Below, in pieces: positions 54,224 through 63,212 of a DNA stretch of 64,000 nt. The notes beneath the pieces were generated by a model. It did not search any database. It was not told where the DNA came from and was given only the letters and a program-made list of their open reading frames with translations. A program made the translations under genes and the position numbers. How positions within the stretch are numbered: position 1 is the stretch's first letter; every line of letters begins with the position of its first letter. The DNA is from a bacterium (GTDB lineage: Bacteria > Bacteroidota > Ignavibacteria > Kapaibacteriales > UBA2268), in NCBI GenBank assembly GCA_024711295.1, contig JANJTB010000032.1, positions 62,001 to 126,000 of the forward strand, given 5' to 3'.

Positions 54224-55417
54224 GTGGATTTATTCGAAAAGTGTTATTCATTTACAAGAGCCGATGAAGTTAAAGAGGCAGGATTGTATCCTTATTTTCA
54301 TCCAATAGAAGAAAATGAGGGTCCTGTAGTTGTTGTAGAGGGCAAAGAAATGATAATGGCGGGCTCAAACAATTATCTTGGTCTAACTGCTCACCCACTT
54401 GTAAAAGAAGCCGCATTCAAAGCTATTGAGAAGTATGGAACCGGATGCTCAGGATCGAGATACCTCACAGGTACACTGGATTTGCATATCGAACTCGAAC
54501 ACAGACTTGCCAAGTTTTTGGGTGTTGAGTCTGTTTTATTATTTAGCACAGGTTATCAGACAGCTTTAGGGGTAATTTCTGCATTAGTTTTGCGGGGTGA
54601 TTATATTATCTCCGACAAGGAAAATCATGCCTGTATCATGAATGGTGCTATGCTTGCAAAAGGTGGATTTGCCGAATTCAAGCGTTACAAACATAATGAT
54701 ATGGAAGATTTAGAAAATGTATTGAAAAGCATACCCGATAAAGCAGGAAAGCTAGTCGTTTCTGATGGCGTATTTTCTGTTTCGGGAGAAATTGTAAATT
54801 TACCTGATTTAGTAAAAGTTGCCAAGAAGTATGGCGCTAGAGTATTAATTGATGACGCGCACTCAACAGGAGTAATAGGTGTTGGTGGAAGAGGTACTGC
54901 AAGCCACTGGAATATGACTAGTGAAGTGGACCTTACTATGGGAACTTTTTCAAAAACATTTGCATCTCTTGGTGGATTTGTTGCTGGTCCTGAAAGAGTA
55001 ATTAATTTCTTGAAACATAATTCACCCGCCATAATTTTTTCGGCTTCTCCAACTCCAGCTTCGTGTGCCTCTGCACTCGCAGCCTTGGATATATTGGAAA
55101 AAGAACCTGAACTTGTTGATAAATTGATTGCAAACGCCGACTATATGCGCAAGGGATTCTCTGATTTGGGATTCAATGTTTTGGATAGCAGAACTGCTAT
55201 TGTTGGTGTTGTGGTTGGTCAGGTAGAAGCTGCTTTTATGACATGGCGAAAACTTTTCGACAGAGGAATTTTTGTTAATGCATTTATTCCACCCGGAGTT
55301 CCTCCAAATATGAGTATGATGCGTACCAGCTACATGTCTTCACATCAAAAAATACATCTTGATAAAATCCTTGATGCTTTTCTTGTCACAGGTAAAGAAC
55401 TTGGTTTGTTAAAATAG
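54224..55417 (+). CDS. Serine palmitoyltransferase-like alpha-oxoamine synthase
   Basis: This PLP enzyme joins an amino acid and an acyl-CoA with decarboxylation. It has 397 residues from a GTG start preceded by GGAG. Motifs are [20 protein letters not shown] (about 45), [19 protein letters not shown], a [15 protein letters not shown] loop at about 213-227 and the PLP lysine K244 in [13 protein letters not shown]. The N-terminal [12 protein letters not shown] and the HNDMEDLE region resemble Bacteroides SPT, which starts sphingolipid synthesis. KBL (glycine C-acetyltransferase) or BioF are alternatives, but no tdh or bio genes are near. A terminator follows. Confidence 0.82.
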   Translation: MDLFEKCYSFTRADEVKEAGLYPYFHPIEENEGPVVVVEGKEMIMAGSNNYLGLTAHPLVKEAAFKAIEKYGTGCSGSRYLTGTLDLHIELEHRLAKFLGVESVLLFSTGYQTALGVISALVLRGDYIISDKENHACIMNGAMLAKGGFAEFKRYKHNDMEDLENVLKSIPDKAGKLVVSDGVFSVSGEIVNLPDLVKVAKKYGARVLIDDAHSTGVIGVGGRGTASHWNMTSEVDLTMGTFSKTFASLGGFVAGPERVINFLKHNSPAIIFSASPTPASCASALAALDILEKEPELVDKLIANADYMRKGFSDLGFNVLDSRTAIVGVVVGQVEAAFMTWRKLFDRGIFVNAFIPPGVPPNMSMMRTSYMSSHQKIHLDKILDAFLVTGKELGLLK

Positions 55418-55449
55418 ATATTACTTTTTTATTGATGTTTTTTTTCTGG

Positions 55450-55476
55450 AACTGCCCTTTTTTTAAAAGGGCAGTT
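55450..55476 (+). terminator. Terminator of the SPT-like gene
   Basis: AACTGCCCTTTT (55450-55461) pairs perfectly with AAAAGGGCAGTT (55465-55476) around TTT, and TTGTTTTAATTTT follows. Confidence 0.92.
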
Positions 55477-55540
55477 TTGTTTTAATTTTAAGTTGAATCA
55501 TCCGTCAATACTGCTGAATAAAGACAAATTGGAATAATGA

Positions 55541-56311
55541 ATGAAAGCTTTAATTACAGGTGCAACATCCGGAATTGGCAAAGAGATTGCAATAAATTTG
55601 AGTAAAAAAGGTATTGATCTGGTCTTAGCAAGCCGTAACTTACAAAAAATGAATGACATCAAAAATGAACTTTCGAAATATGTAAATGTTGATATTTTCG
55701 AAGTTGATTTATCAATAGCCGGCACAGCAGCTAAACTTTACCGTGATGTCAGTGATGCAGGTCATATTATTGATATATTAGTAAATAATGCAGGATTTGG
55801 ACTTTTTGGCCGAACAGACGAGTTCGATCATAATTTACTTGAAGAGATGCTGGTTTTAAACTCTGTTTCACTTACTACTTTATGCAGATTATTTGCCAAA
55901 GACATGATTGACAGGCAAAATGGATTTATTCTAAATGTATCATCTACGGCAGCTTTTCAACCAATACCATTTTTTGGTGCTTATTCAGCATCCAAATCTT
56001 ACGTACTTAATTTTTCGAAAGCGTTACATCATGAACTTAAACATTATGGTGTAGTTGTAACAAGTCTGCATCCCGGGCCAACGGATACCAATTTCTTCGA
56101 AGTTGCGTTATCCGGAAAACGGTTTCCTGCATTTAAAGGGAAACCTATGATGACTGCCGCTGAGGTAGCAGAAACAGGTATTAATGCTATGTTTGAAAGA
56201 AGATCGGTTGTAATTGCCGGGGTTACAAATATCATTTTCAGAAGAATTTTGCCGATTATTCCACTATCAATAGTTGGTTGGTTTTTGAGAAGTGTTAAAG
56301 CTAAGATATAA
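55541..56311 (+). CDS. Short-chain dehydrogenase/reductase
   Basis: This classical SDR has 256 residues. The cofactor motif is TGATSGIG at 6-13, NNAG is at 82-85, the catalytic Ser is near 134-135 (VSST), and the dyad is Tyr148/Lys152 in YSASK. SRNLQKM after strand 2 favours NADPH. A hydrophobic C-terminus (about 228-250, ILPIIPLSIVGWFL) suggests membrane association, as in ketosphinganine reductases and DltE-like enzymes. A 3-ketosphinganine reductase role next to the SPT-like gene is only an inference, since a terminator separates the two. Confidence 0.85.
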   Translation: MKALITGATSGIGKEIAINLSKKGIDLVLASRNLQKMNDIKNELSKYVNVDIFEVDLSIAGTAAKLYRDVSDAGHIIDILVNNAGFGLFGRTDEFDHNLLEEMLVLNSVSLTTLCRLFAKDMIDRQNGFILNVSSTAAFQPIPFFGAYSASKSYVLNFSKALHHELKHYGVVVTSLHPGPTDTNFFEVALSGKRFPAFKGKPMMTAAEVAETGINAMFERRSVVIAGVTNIIFRRILPIIPLSIVGWFLRSVKAKI

Positions 56312-56316
56312 TTTTA

Positions 56317-57156
56317 TCAAGATGTGACATAGTCCTGATGTTTATCTAAAATATTTTTTAATAAAGATTTGTTTCTTTCAATTACCTGATCAGTTAGTTT
56401 GATTTCTTTTGCAAGCATATTACGCTTGTACTTAATCCAGTTGTTATCATCAAGCAGTCCCTCGTAACAGAAAGGCTCTTCAGCTTTAACTCGCGACAAA
56501 ATTAACTTTTCCATTCTGATAGATTTTTCAAATTCGCGTATTTCCATTTTTAAAAAATTCTCTTCAATTTTGTTGTCAATGAAATTATCAGGAATTTCTT
56601 CACATATCAATTTATGAAATAATCTGAGCCGAGTGAGATTCGAAGTTTGGTATGAGTCAAGAATATTATTCCAATATTTGTTAAAAGTTTCATTTTCTCC
56701 ATTCAAGTCTGGATGAACTTTTTTTACAATCTGTCTGTATAACTGAGCAGTTTCATATTCATTATTTACCGTACAATCATATTTGGAGTTTGCACTAAAC
56801 TCCTTTGAAACAGCATCAAACAAATCAAAATCATCTGAAATGACATTTATTTCAGAACTCTTGAAGCTCATATTATAAGTATTTACAACATAACTTTTGG
56901 AAATTTTCCTGTGTGAGTTCAAAGAATGAATAATATCTCTTACCCTTGTATTCATCTGGTTTGCAGTGATTTTCTTCTCATCAAGCTCAAGTATTAAATC
57001 ACCAAAAATATTCCTATATTTATGCTTAACTTCAGGATAAACTACACTTTTTAGAACATACCATTGATTCAACAGGAATAATAATTCAATGCGAAGCTTG
57101 CGAAGTTGCTCACGCAAAGAAATCATATAACCTGAAATATGGTAATTATTTGTCAT
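56317..57156 (-). CDS. Uncharacterised J-domain-like protein
   Basis: The protein has 279 residues. A J-domain-like segment at about 135-180 (ETAQLYRQIVKKVHPDLNG) has the HPD motif at 148-150, needed to stimulate DnaK ATPase. The N-terminal 130 residues are predicted helical and include basic, coiled-coil-prone parts (LREQLRKLRIELLFLLNQW). The C-terminal 85 residues are charged helices. It has no G/F or zinc domain, so it is not a general DnaJ. The start overlaps the end of the CMD gene by 4 bases (ATGA), so they are co-translated. Its target is unknown. Confidence 0.6.
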   Translation of the reverse strand: MTNNYHISGYMISLREQLRKLRIELLFLLNQWYVLKSVVYPEVKHKYRNIFGDLILELDEKKITANQMNTRVRDIIHSLNSHRKISKSYVVNTYNMSFKSSEINVISDDFDLFDAVSKEFSANSKYDCTVNNEYETAQLYRQIVKKVHPDLNGENETFNKYWNNILDSYQTSNLTRLRLFHKLICEEIPDNFIDNKIEENFLKMEIREFEKSIRMEKLILSRVKAEEPFCYEGLLDDNNWIKYKRNMLAKEIKLTDQVIERNKSLLKNILDKHQDYVTS

Positions 57157-57497
57157 GATTTTGATACCAATTCATTGTAAGCTTCTAATGCAAACCTAAG
57201 ATGAGGAATAACTATAGAACCACCTATAACCATTGCGATATTCATGGATTCGTTGATTTCATTTTTTGTGGCACCTGCTTGATGAGATTTTTCAACATGG
57301 TAGAGAATACAATCATTGCATCTTAGAACCATAGAGCCTACCAAACCCATTAATTCTTTATACTTTATGGGAACTTCACCTTCGGAATATGCATTTGTAT
57401 CTAAGTTAAAAAAACGCTTATATGGTAAATAATCCTGATTATTTACAGCTTCATTACCGCTATTGCGTCTTTTATGAAAATCTTCGAAAATTGACAT
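57153..57497 (-). CDS. Carboxymuconolactone decarboxylase/AhpD-like protein
   Basis: The 114-residue protein is a single CMD domain. The core has GSMVLRCNDCILYHVEKSHQAGATKNEINE at about 53-82, with CNDC as a CxxC pair and the nearby His of AhpD-type peroxidase reductases. IAMVIGGSIVIPHLRFALEAY completes the fold. The ATG at 57497 is preferred, because AAAGGT lies upstream and family members begin close to this residue; an ATG 27 bases earlier lacks a ribosome site. Activity is probably thiol redox or ring chemistry, not assigned. Confidence 0.82.
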   Translation of the reverse strand: MSIFEDFHKRRNSGNEAVNNQDYLPYKRFFNLDTNAYSEGEVPIKYKELMGLVGSMVLRCNDCILYHVEKSHQAGATKNEINESMNIAMVIGGSIVIPHLRFALEAYNELVSKS

Positions 57498-57591
57498 TTT
57501 TTTTGTACCTTTTACAATCTGCAAACATAATAATAAAAGACTGATAAAGTTGTTAATTTTTTAATTTTGCATTAAAAAAACAAATTATATA

Positions 57592-58062
57592 TCAGTAAAT
57601 TACCGGCAAAAGTCCACCCATCGAAACGTAACTGTTGTAAGTGTTATATAGTCTGAACTTTCCCTTTTCATTGATAACATCTACAATAATTCTTTGGTGT
57701 TTTTTACTGCCGATGTAGGCAAATGTTGCCTTAAAAATTATTTTATTACCTGTGGCTGTCTCTTTCAAAAAAACTCCCGAAACTGGTTTCAAATCATCCA
57801 GACTACCATAAATAGCAAAATTCGAATCCTGTGCATTAAGGTATTGCTCCAATGTAAATTTGCTTTTGTAATCGTTTGAAGTAAATTCGTTGTAAGCTTT
57901 AGTATAATCACGTGCTGAAATTGCTCTTTGGTAAGGAATAATTAATTGTTCCATAATTTGAGGAGTAATTTTTGCTCTTGCATTTGTCTGTATCCAATAA
58001 GCTGCTCCACTCATCAACATTATAACAGCAATAATGATATAAACTATGTATTTTCCTTTCAT
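57592..58062 (-). CDS. Hypothetical membrane-anchored protein
   Basis: The protein has 156 residues from the ATG at 58062 (MKGKYIVYIIIAVIMLMSGAAYW). An upstream ATG at 58119 would place 19 extra residues in front of the membrane segment and invade the next leader. Residues 5-22 are an inner-membrane anchor. The rest resembles small NTF2-like or DUF4878-type extracytoplasmic domains (IIPYQRAISARDYTKAYNEFTSNDYK, then VFLKETATGNKIIFKATFAY). I cannot name the family with confidence. It is divergent from the M48 gene. Confidence 0.6.
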   Translation of the reverse strand: MKGKYIVYIIIAVIMLMSGAAYWIQTNARAKITPQIMEQLIIPYQRAISARDYTKAYNEFTSNDYKSKFTLEQYLNAQDSNFAIYGSLDDLKPVSGVFLKETATGNKIIFKATFAYIGSKKHQRIIVDVINEKGKFRLYNTYNSYVSMGGLLPVIY

Positions 58063-58191
58063 TTCAGGTATTTCGTCTAAATATTTCTTAAAAAAGATTA
58101 TGACGTTCAAGTGCTCCAATTAATAAAATATTTCAAATTGTTTAACAAAAATAATACTCAACCGTCAAGAATTAAGTTGTTTTATCAAACT

Positions 58192-59037
58192 ATGAGTAAA
58201 GTTATGTTAACTTTTAAAAGCATAAAGTCAAAAATAATCCTGTTTTTTATAATTTTGGGTGTTAGTTTTAGTAGTGGATGCAGTGACGGAGCAAGTATTG
58301 GAGATTTAAATCTTTTTAGCATTTCCGACGATGTCCAATTAGGTCAGCAAGTTGTAACTGAAATGCGAAAAGACCAGCAGAACTATCCAGTTTATAATAA
58401 TCAGCAGGCAACTGCATACGTCCAGCAAATTATGGATGAGATTATTCAGTCGCCTCTTGTAAAATACCGGAATGAATTTAACTATAAAATTACTCTAATT
58501 AATACCGAAACTATCAATGCTTTTGCATTACCTGGCGGATATATACATGTATACAAAGGTCTTTTGAAATACATAGATAATGAAGCTACACTTGCAGCAA
58601 TACTGGCTCATGAAGTTGCTCATGCAGAAAGAAGACATGCCACCAAACGTATGACTAAAGCTTATGGAGCACAATTCCTGCTAGGATTATTACTCGGTCA
58701 GAACCCATCACAGATTGAAGAAATTGCAGCTAATTTAGCTTCAGGCTTGGGTTTTCTTTATAATAGCCGTGAAGATGAATACGAAGCTGATGAATTTTCT
58801 TTCAAATATTTACAGGCTACCAGATGGTATCCGGGTGCAGGAAAATTCTTTTTCGAAAAAATCCAAGGACAACAAGGCAGTAACAGCTCACTTGAAGAAT
58901 TATTCTCAACCCATCCGCTAGACCAAAAAAGAATTGATGCTTTGGATAAGCTCATTCAGGATGCTAAACTCGGGAATCCTTCAGAAAGTAACGTATTTAC
59001 AACCCGATATAATGATTTCAAAAAAACTTTAAACTAA
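58192..59037 (+). CDS. M48-family lipoprotein metalloprotease (BepA/LoiP-like)
   Basis: The protein has 281 residues from the ATG at 58192; an ATG at 58204 is also possible. The signal has ILGVSFSSGC, an acylated Cys. The M48 zinc motif HEVAHAERRHA begins at His140 and the third ligand is in REDEYEADEFS. ALPGGYIHVYKGLL lies before it and FSTHPLDQKRIDALDKL after. Such proteases degrade misassembled outer-membrane proteins in the periplasm. It starts an operon with the dipeptidase 3 bases downstream. Confidence 0.9.
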   Translation: MSKVMLTFKSIKSKIILFFIILGVSFSSGCSDGASIGDLNLFSISDDVQLGQQVVTEMRKDQQNYPVYNNQQATAYVQQIMDEIIQSPLVKYRNEFNYKITLINTETINAFALPGGYIHVYKGLLKYIDNEATLAAILAHEVAHAERRHATKRMTKAYGAQFLLGLLLGQNPSQIEEIAANLASGLGFLYNSREDEYEADEFSFKYLQATRWYPGAGKFFFEKIQGQQGSNSSLEELFSTHPLDQKRIDALDKLIQDAKLGNPSESNVFTTRYNDFKKTLN

Positions 59038-59040
59038 AAG

Positions 59041-59751
59041 ATGATTAAGAGAAGATTCCTATTTGGTCTGATATTTTTTGCTTTTACTTACATTTCTTTC
59101 TCAGAGAATAAGTTTAATGAGAAAAGTAACCCTTACAATCTAGAGATTGTATCAAATCTTACAGATTATTATAATAGTATTATAACAAGTCATAATAACT
59201 TTCTAATTGACTTGGAAGAGATTATTGAAGGCATAAAATTAGATATAAGATATGCCACAAAGGATAATTTTACTGGAGAAGTAATATATTCATCTCCTAA
59301 AGCATATCTTAGGAAACCTGCAGCAGAAGCATTATTGAAAGTACAGGATTCACTGAATAAAATCGGATATGAGCTCTTAATTTATGATGCCTATAGACCT
59401 TATTCAGCATCTCTTAAGTTTTTTGAGGTTTATCCTGACTCTAATTTTGTAGCATCACCAAGGACAGGCTCTCGTCATAACAGAGCTTGTGCAGTTGATC
59501 TGACACTTATCGACAAAAAAACAGGGAATATTGTAGACATGCCTACGCCTTTTGATGACTTTAGCGAAAAGGCAAATCCTTATTATTCAGATATTCCACC
59601 GATTGCAAAATACAACAGAGATTTGTTAATAAATGTGATGTCACACTTCGGTTTTACTGTTTATCCCTATGAATGGTGGCATTTTGACTATAAAGAATGG
59701 AATAATTATTTACTAATGGATATTAGTTTCGAAGAATTAAATGACTTATAA
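59041..59751 (+). CDS. D-alanyl-D-alanine dipeptidase (VanX-type, M15D)
   Basis: This zinc enzyme cleaves D-Ala-D-Ala, recycling peptidoglycan pieces. It has 236 residues with a signal peptide at 1-20. VanX-type residues are Arg119 in YDAYRPYSAS, the zinc ligands His146 and Asp153 in SRHNRACAVD, and Glu211 and His214 in EWWHFDY. An Ala replaces the usual Gly of SxHxxGxAxD. There are no vanH, vanA or sensor genes, so this is a cell-wall metabolism enzyme, not a vancomycin resistance cassette. Confidence 0.92.
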   Translation: MIKRRFLFGLIFFAFTYISFSENKFNEKSNPYNLEIVSNLTDYYNSIITSHNNFLIDLEEIIEGIKLDIRYATKDNFTGEVIYSSPKAYLRKPAAEALLKVQDSLNKIGYELLIYDAYRPYSASLKFFEVYPDSNFVASPRTGSRHNRACAVDLTLIDKKTGNIVDMPTPFDDFSEKANPYYSDIPPIAKYNRDLLINVMSHFGFTVYPYEWWHFDYKEWNNYLLMDISFEELNDL

Positions 59752-59768
59752 TTTATGGAGGTAAATAG

Positions 59769-61106
59769 ATGGTTTATAATAGATATATTGGGATAATTTT
59801 CAGCATGGCTCTGATTCTGCTTATTACCGGCGGGTGCAGTGAGGATAGCACTCCTGTAAATCAGGAAAACAAGCTGAATTTTAAGATTTCCGTTTTTAGC
59901 GACCCACACTACTTCGCTCCGGAATTATTTGCGGAAGGTGACGCATTAGAGAATAATCTGCGTGGATCCAGAAAAATGCTTATGGAAAGCGAAGCCATTC
60001 TCAAATCAGCAATAAGTAGAGTTAAATCAATTAATTCGCAAATTGTATTAATACCGGGCGATTTAACAAAAGATGGAGAAAAGTTATCACACCAAAAGTT
60101 CGCTGACAATATTCGTGAATTGAAAAATTCAGGGAAAAAAGTGTATGTTATTCCTGGGAATCATGATGTTGCCAATCCTGAAAGCAAATCTTATATTGGT
60201 GTTAATGTCGAAAATGTTGAATCAGTTACTCCTGCAGAATTTAGACAGATTTATGCCGACTTTGGATATAATGAAGCTCTGTATAAAGATGAAAATTCTC
60301 TTAGTTATGTTGCCGAGCCTATCGAAGGATTATGGATTATTGCGATGGATGCATGCAGATATAATGAGAATACAGATAGACATACTGTTGGAGGAAAGTT
60401 TAACAACGCTACTCTTAATTGGATTTACGACAGAATCAAAGAGGGAAAGTCTAAAGGAAAGTTGATGATTGGAATGAATCATCATGGGGTATTAGAGCAT
60501 TTTACCGGACAAAAAAGTAATCCCGTAACTACTGATTATGTGATTGACGATTATCGTTCCATCTCAGAGGAATTTGCTAAAAATGGTCTAAATTTCGTCT
60601 TTACAGGTCATTTCCATGCTAATGATATTGTATCTGCCAATTACGATAAAAATTTCATTTATGATATCGAAACCGGCTCACTTGTTACATACCCTGTTCC
60701 GATTCGAACAGTAGAAGTAATAAACAGCGAACAAATGAATATAAGCACCGAGTTGATTGACAATGTTGATTACCAGTCAATTGGGTCAGATTTTCAGGTA
60801 TATGCCTATAACTATTTAAAGAATGACTTGTCTGATTTCGTCGAAGATATACTTGTAAGTCAGTTCAGTTTGCAGGAGTCTGTAGCGGCTCAGTTTGCAC
60901 CAATCGGTATTAATGCATTTGTGGCACACTATGCAGGTGATGAAGTAATTTCGAAAGAAGCTGTGGATTTAATCAACGAGTATAAAGGCAATAATAATAT
61001 TACCATTCAGTTACTTTCTGCCACTATCCAAACTCTATATACTGATATGAATCCTGAAGATAATAATCTTAGAATTAATATGATGACCGGAGCAGTAATC
61101 AGGTAA
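59769..61106 (+). CDS. Lipoprotein calcineurin-like metallophosphoesterase
   Basis: The protein has 445 residues. The signal (SMALILLITGGCSED) has a lipobox Cys at about 23. The metallophosphoesterase motifs are FSDPHYF at about 43, PGDLTKDGE at about 97, PGNHDV at about 128, NHHG at about 237 and GHFHAND at about 281, which bind a dimetal centre. The C-terminal 130 residues are unassigned. The substrate is unknown; it may be a phosphodiester at the cell envelope. The end overlaps the convergent tsaE by 8 bases. It is third in the M48-dipeptidase unit. Confidence 0.88.
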   Translation: MVYNRYIGIIFSMALILLITGGCSEDSTPVNQENKLNFKISVFSDPHYFAPELFAEGDALENNLRGSRKMLMESEAILKSAISRVKSINSQIVLIPGDLTKDGEKLSHQKFADNIRELKNSGKKVYVIPGNHDVANPESKSYIGVNVENVESVTPAEFRQIYADFGYNEALYKDENSLSYVAEPIEGLWIIAMDACRYNENTDRHTVGGKFNNATLNWIYDRIKEGKSKGKLMIGMNHHGVLEHFTGQKSNPVTTDYVIDDYRSISEEFAKNGLNFVFTGHFHANDIVSANYDKNFIYDIETGSLVTYPVPIRTVEVINSEQMNISTELIDNVDYQSIGSDFQVYAYNYLKNDLSDFVEDILVSQFSLQESVAAQFAPIGINAFVAHYAGDEVISKEAVDLINEYKGNNNITIQLLSATIQTLYTDMNPEDNNLRINMMTGAVIR

Positions 61107-61548
61107 TAATTTCAACATATCTCACATTTTCGTCAGAATCATCTGTGGTGATTCTGACTTTTATTTTTGGAATAATTCTACCGTCACCTGCTTTATCAGG
61201 CCACTCAATAAGCTTAATTGCTTCATTATCAGCCATAACTTCATCAAATCCAATATTTATAAGCTCTTTTGGATCTTCAATTCGGTATAGGTCTATATGA
61301 TAAATGCCAAATTCATTACCATCAAATTTTCCATAATAACTGTTTTGAAGAGTAAAAGTAGGGCTCGTAACAATTTCTTCAACATCAAAAAAATTACATA
61401 TACCTTTAATCAATTCAGTTTTTCCGGTACCCAAATCTCCCTCAAATGTTACTATATCTCCTAAATCCATAAGCGAAGCTAAGTATTCACCAATCTTTCT
61501 TGTATCTTCCGGGCTAATACTTCTGAAGTTCTTTTCCATCTTTTTCAC
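61099..61548 (-). CDS. tsaE: tRNA threonylcarbamoyladenosine biosynthesis ATPase TsaE
   Basis: TsaE is the ATPase that works with TsaB and TsaD to make t6A37 on tRNAs decoding ANN codons. It has 149 residues. Walker A is EGDLGTGKTELIKGI at about 38-52, SPTFTLQNSYYG is the switch region, and the closing core is YHIDLYRIEDPKELINIGFDEV with LIEWPDK. Its start is 13 bases after the expected transcription start of a TACTTTTG promoter. It is convergent with the phosphoesterase gene. Confidence 0.95.
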   Translation of the reverse strand: MKKMEKNFRSISPEDTRKIGEYLASLMDLGDIVTFEGDLGTGKTELIKGICNFFDVEEIVTSPTFTLQNSYYGKFDGNEFGIYHIDLYRIEDPKELINIGFDEVMADNEAIKLIEWPDKAGDGRIIPKIKVRITTDDSDENVRYVEIIT

Positions 61549-61567
61549 AATTACTTTATAAAGCTTA

Positions 61568-61575
61568 CAAAAGTA
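61568..61575 (-). promoter_or_regulatory. Probable -7 promoter element of tsaE
   Basis: The - strand reads TACTTTTG (TAnnTTTG), followed by TAAGCT exactly as at the rpsL promoter. GTG stands at the expected TTG position 19 nt upstream, so the match is partial. Confidence 0.5.
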
Positions 61576-61684
61576 TGATTAATAATTGAAATAACACTTA
61601 AATTATTTGCTTAATAATAATATTAATTAACGCTTATCGTTAGATTAGTTACAGCAAATTTCTATTCCTTTTTTTGAGGTCATC

Positions 61685-63067
61685 ATGATTATGTTTCGCA
61701 ATTCGATAATATATACATTATTATTAATAGCAGTTGTCAGCAGTTCAAACGCCATAGAGTTCGAATCAAAAATCGTAGCAGATAATCTGCGCACAGTTTG
61801 GGAAGTCTTGTGGGGACCGGATAACCATTTGTGGATTACCGAAAGAGGAGGCACAATTAGCAGGATAAATCCTGAAAATGGCGACATAATTAATTTGATA
61901 ACAATTAGTGAAGTATTTGAAGATGGTGAACGTGGGTTGATGGGATTGGCTTTACACCCTAATTTTGATAGTAATCCATATGCCTATGTTGTTTATAATA
62001 CCGGCAGTAATAATGAAAATACCAGAATCAAAATCGTCAGATTTACTTATGATGGCAATAGACTTATTAGCCCTACTACAATAATTGACAATATGAAAGG
62101 TTGGTGGAATCATAACGGATCAAGACTTCATATCGATAATAACCTTAAGCTTTGGTTCACAATTGGAGATGCAGCTATTAAAGAATTGGCCCAAGACCTC
62201 AGGAATGTAAACGGAAAACTTTGTAGAGCCGAGCTTGACGGTTCTATCCCGCTGGATAATCCATTCGAGGATTCATATATTTGGAGTTACGGTCACCGAA
62301 ATCAACAAGGCTTAGTCTTTGTAGGTGACAAAATTTACACCAGTGAGCATGGAGCTTCGACCAACGACGAGATTAATCTAATCTACAAAGGTCGAAATTA
62401 TGGCTGGCCTTTTGTCGAAGGCATGTGTAACACTGCTCAGGAAATTGATTTTTGCCAAAAGAATAGTGTTGTTGAACCTATCATTCCAATTAATCCGACA
62501 TCAACAATGGCAATTGCAGGAATTGATTATTACAATCATAATTTATTTCCTGAGTGGAATAATTCATTGTTAATTACATCTCTAAAATCAGAAACATTAA
62601 TTGTTACAAAACTTAATGAAAATGGAGATTCTGTTATTCAGAGAAATGAGTATTTTCAAAATGAGTATGGTCGATTACGTGATGTATGTGTTTCTCCCGA
62701 TGGTAGAGTTTTTTTGGGTACTAGCAACAGAGATGGCAGAGGTTCATCAAAGTTTGCTAATTCTATGGATAAAATAATAATGTTAAAACCCAAATTATCT
62801 AACATAATTGATGATACCAAAGAATTTATTATATCACCAAATCCGGCAAGCGACGTCTTGACAATTCAATTTAATTCCTTATTTGATAAAACAGAGATAA
62901 ATCAGGAAAGTATCAGAATTTTTAATACTCTGGGTACCGATGTGAGCGGACTTGCCAGTACGACCAATATTCTAGATGATACATTAAATTTAAACATCAC
63001 AGATTTACCTAACGGTTTTTACTTTATAACAATTGGGAATCAAATTTCAAAATTTGTCAAGATTTAA
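61685..63067 (+). CDS. Secreted PQQ-type sugar dehydrogenase with T9SS sorting domain
   Basis: The protein has 460 residues. A signal peptide is at about 1-22. A six-bladed propeller of the glucose/sorbosone dehydrogenase family covers about 25-370, with GLMGLALHPNFDSNPYAYVVY, the His region WNHNGSRLHI, HRNQQGLVF and NYGWPFVEG. The C-terminal 80 residues (from about 380, ISPNPASDVLTIQF to NGFYFITIGNQISKFVKI) are a type A T9SS sorting domain, so the enzyme is exported to the cell surface by type IX secretion. It oxidises a sugar or other carbohydrate; the substrate is unknown. Confidence 0.88.
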   Translation: MIMFRNSIIYTLLLIAVVSSSNAIEFESKIVADNLRTVWEVLWGPDNHLWITERGGTISRINPENGDIINLITISEVFEDGERGLMGLALHPNFDSNPYAYVVYNTGSNNENTRIKIVRFTYDGNRLISPTTIIDNMKGWWNHNGSRLHIDNNLKLWFTIGDAAIKELAQDLRNVNGKLCRAELDGSIPLDNPFEDSYIWSYGHRNQQGLVFVGDKIYTSEHGASTNDEINLIYKGRNYGWPFVEGMCNTAQEIDFCQKNSVVEPIIPINPTSTMAIAGIDYYNHNLFPEWNNSLLITSLKSETLIVTKLNENGDSVIQRNEYFQNEYGRLRDVCVSPDGRVFLGTSNRDGRGSSKFANSMDKIIMLKPKLSNIIDDTKEFIISPNPASDVLTIQFNSLFDKTEINQESIRIFNTLGTDVSGLASTTNILDDTLNLNITDLPNGFYFITIGNQISKFVKI

Positions 63068-63212
63068 AACTATCATTTTAAGATTAATAAATTATGTTGA
63101 TTCAGTTAGATAACTTTATGATAATATGTCATTAAGAAATTTGATTTGTTATTGGATTAAAAATCAATTAAATTTGTATTTTGCCTTAGATATGTAATGA
63201 AAAGAGATATTT

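Noticed and set aside
59041-59751. Vancomycin resistance gene
   Set aside because: VanX-type residues are present, but no vanH, vanA, vanR or vanS genes are nearby, so cell-wall recycling is the simpler reading.
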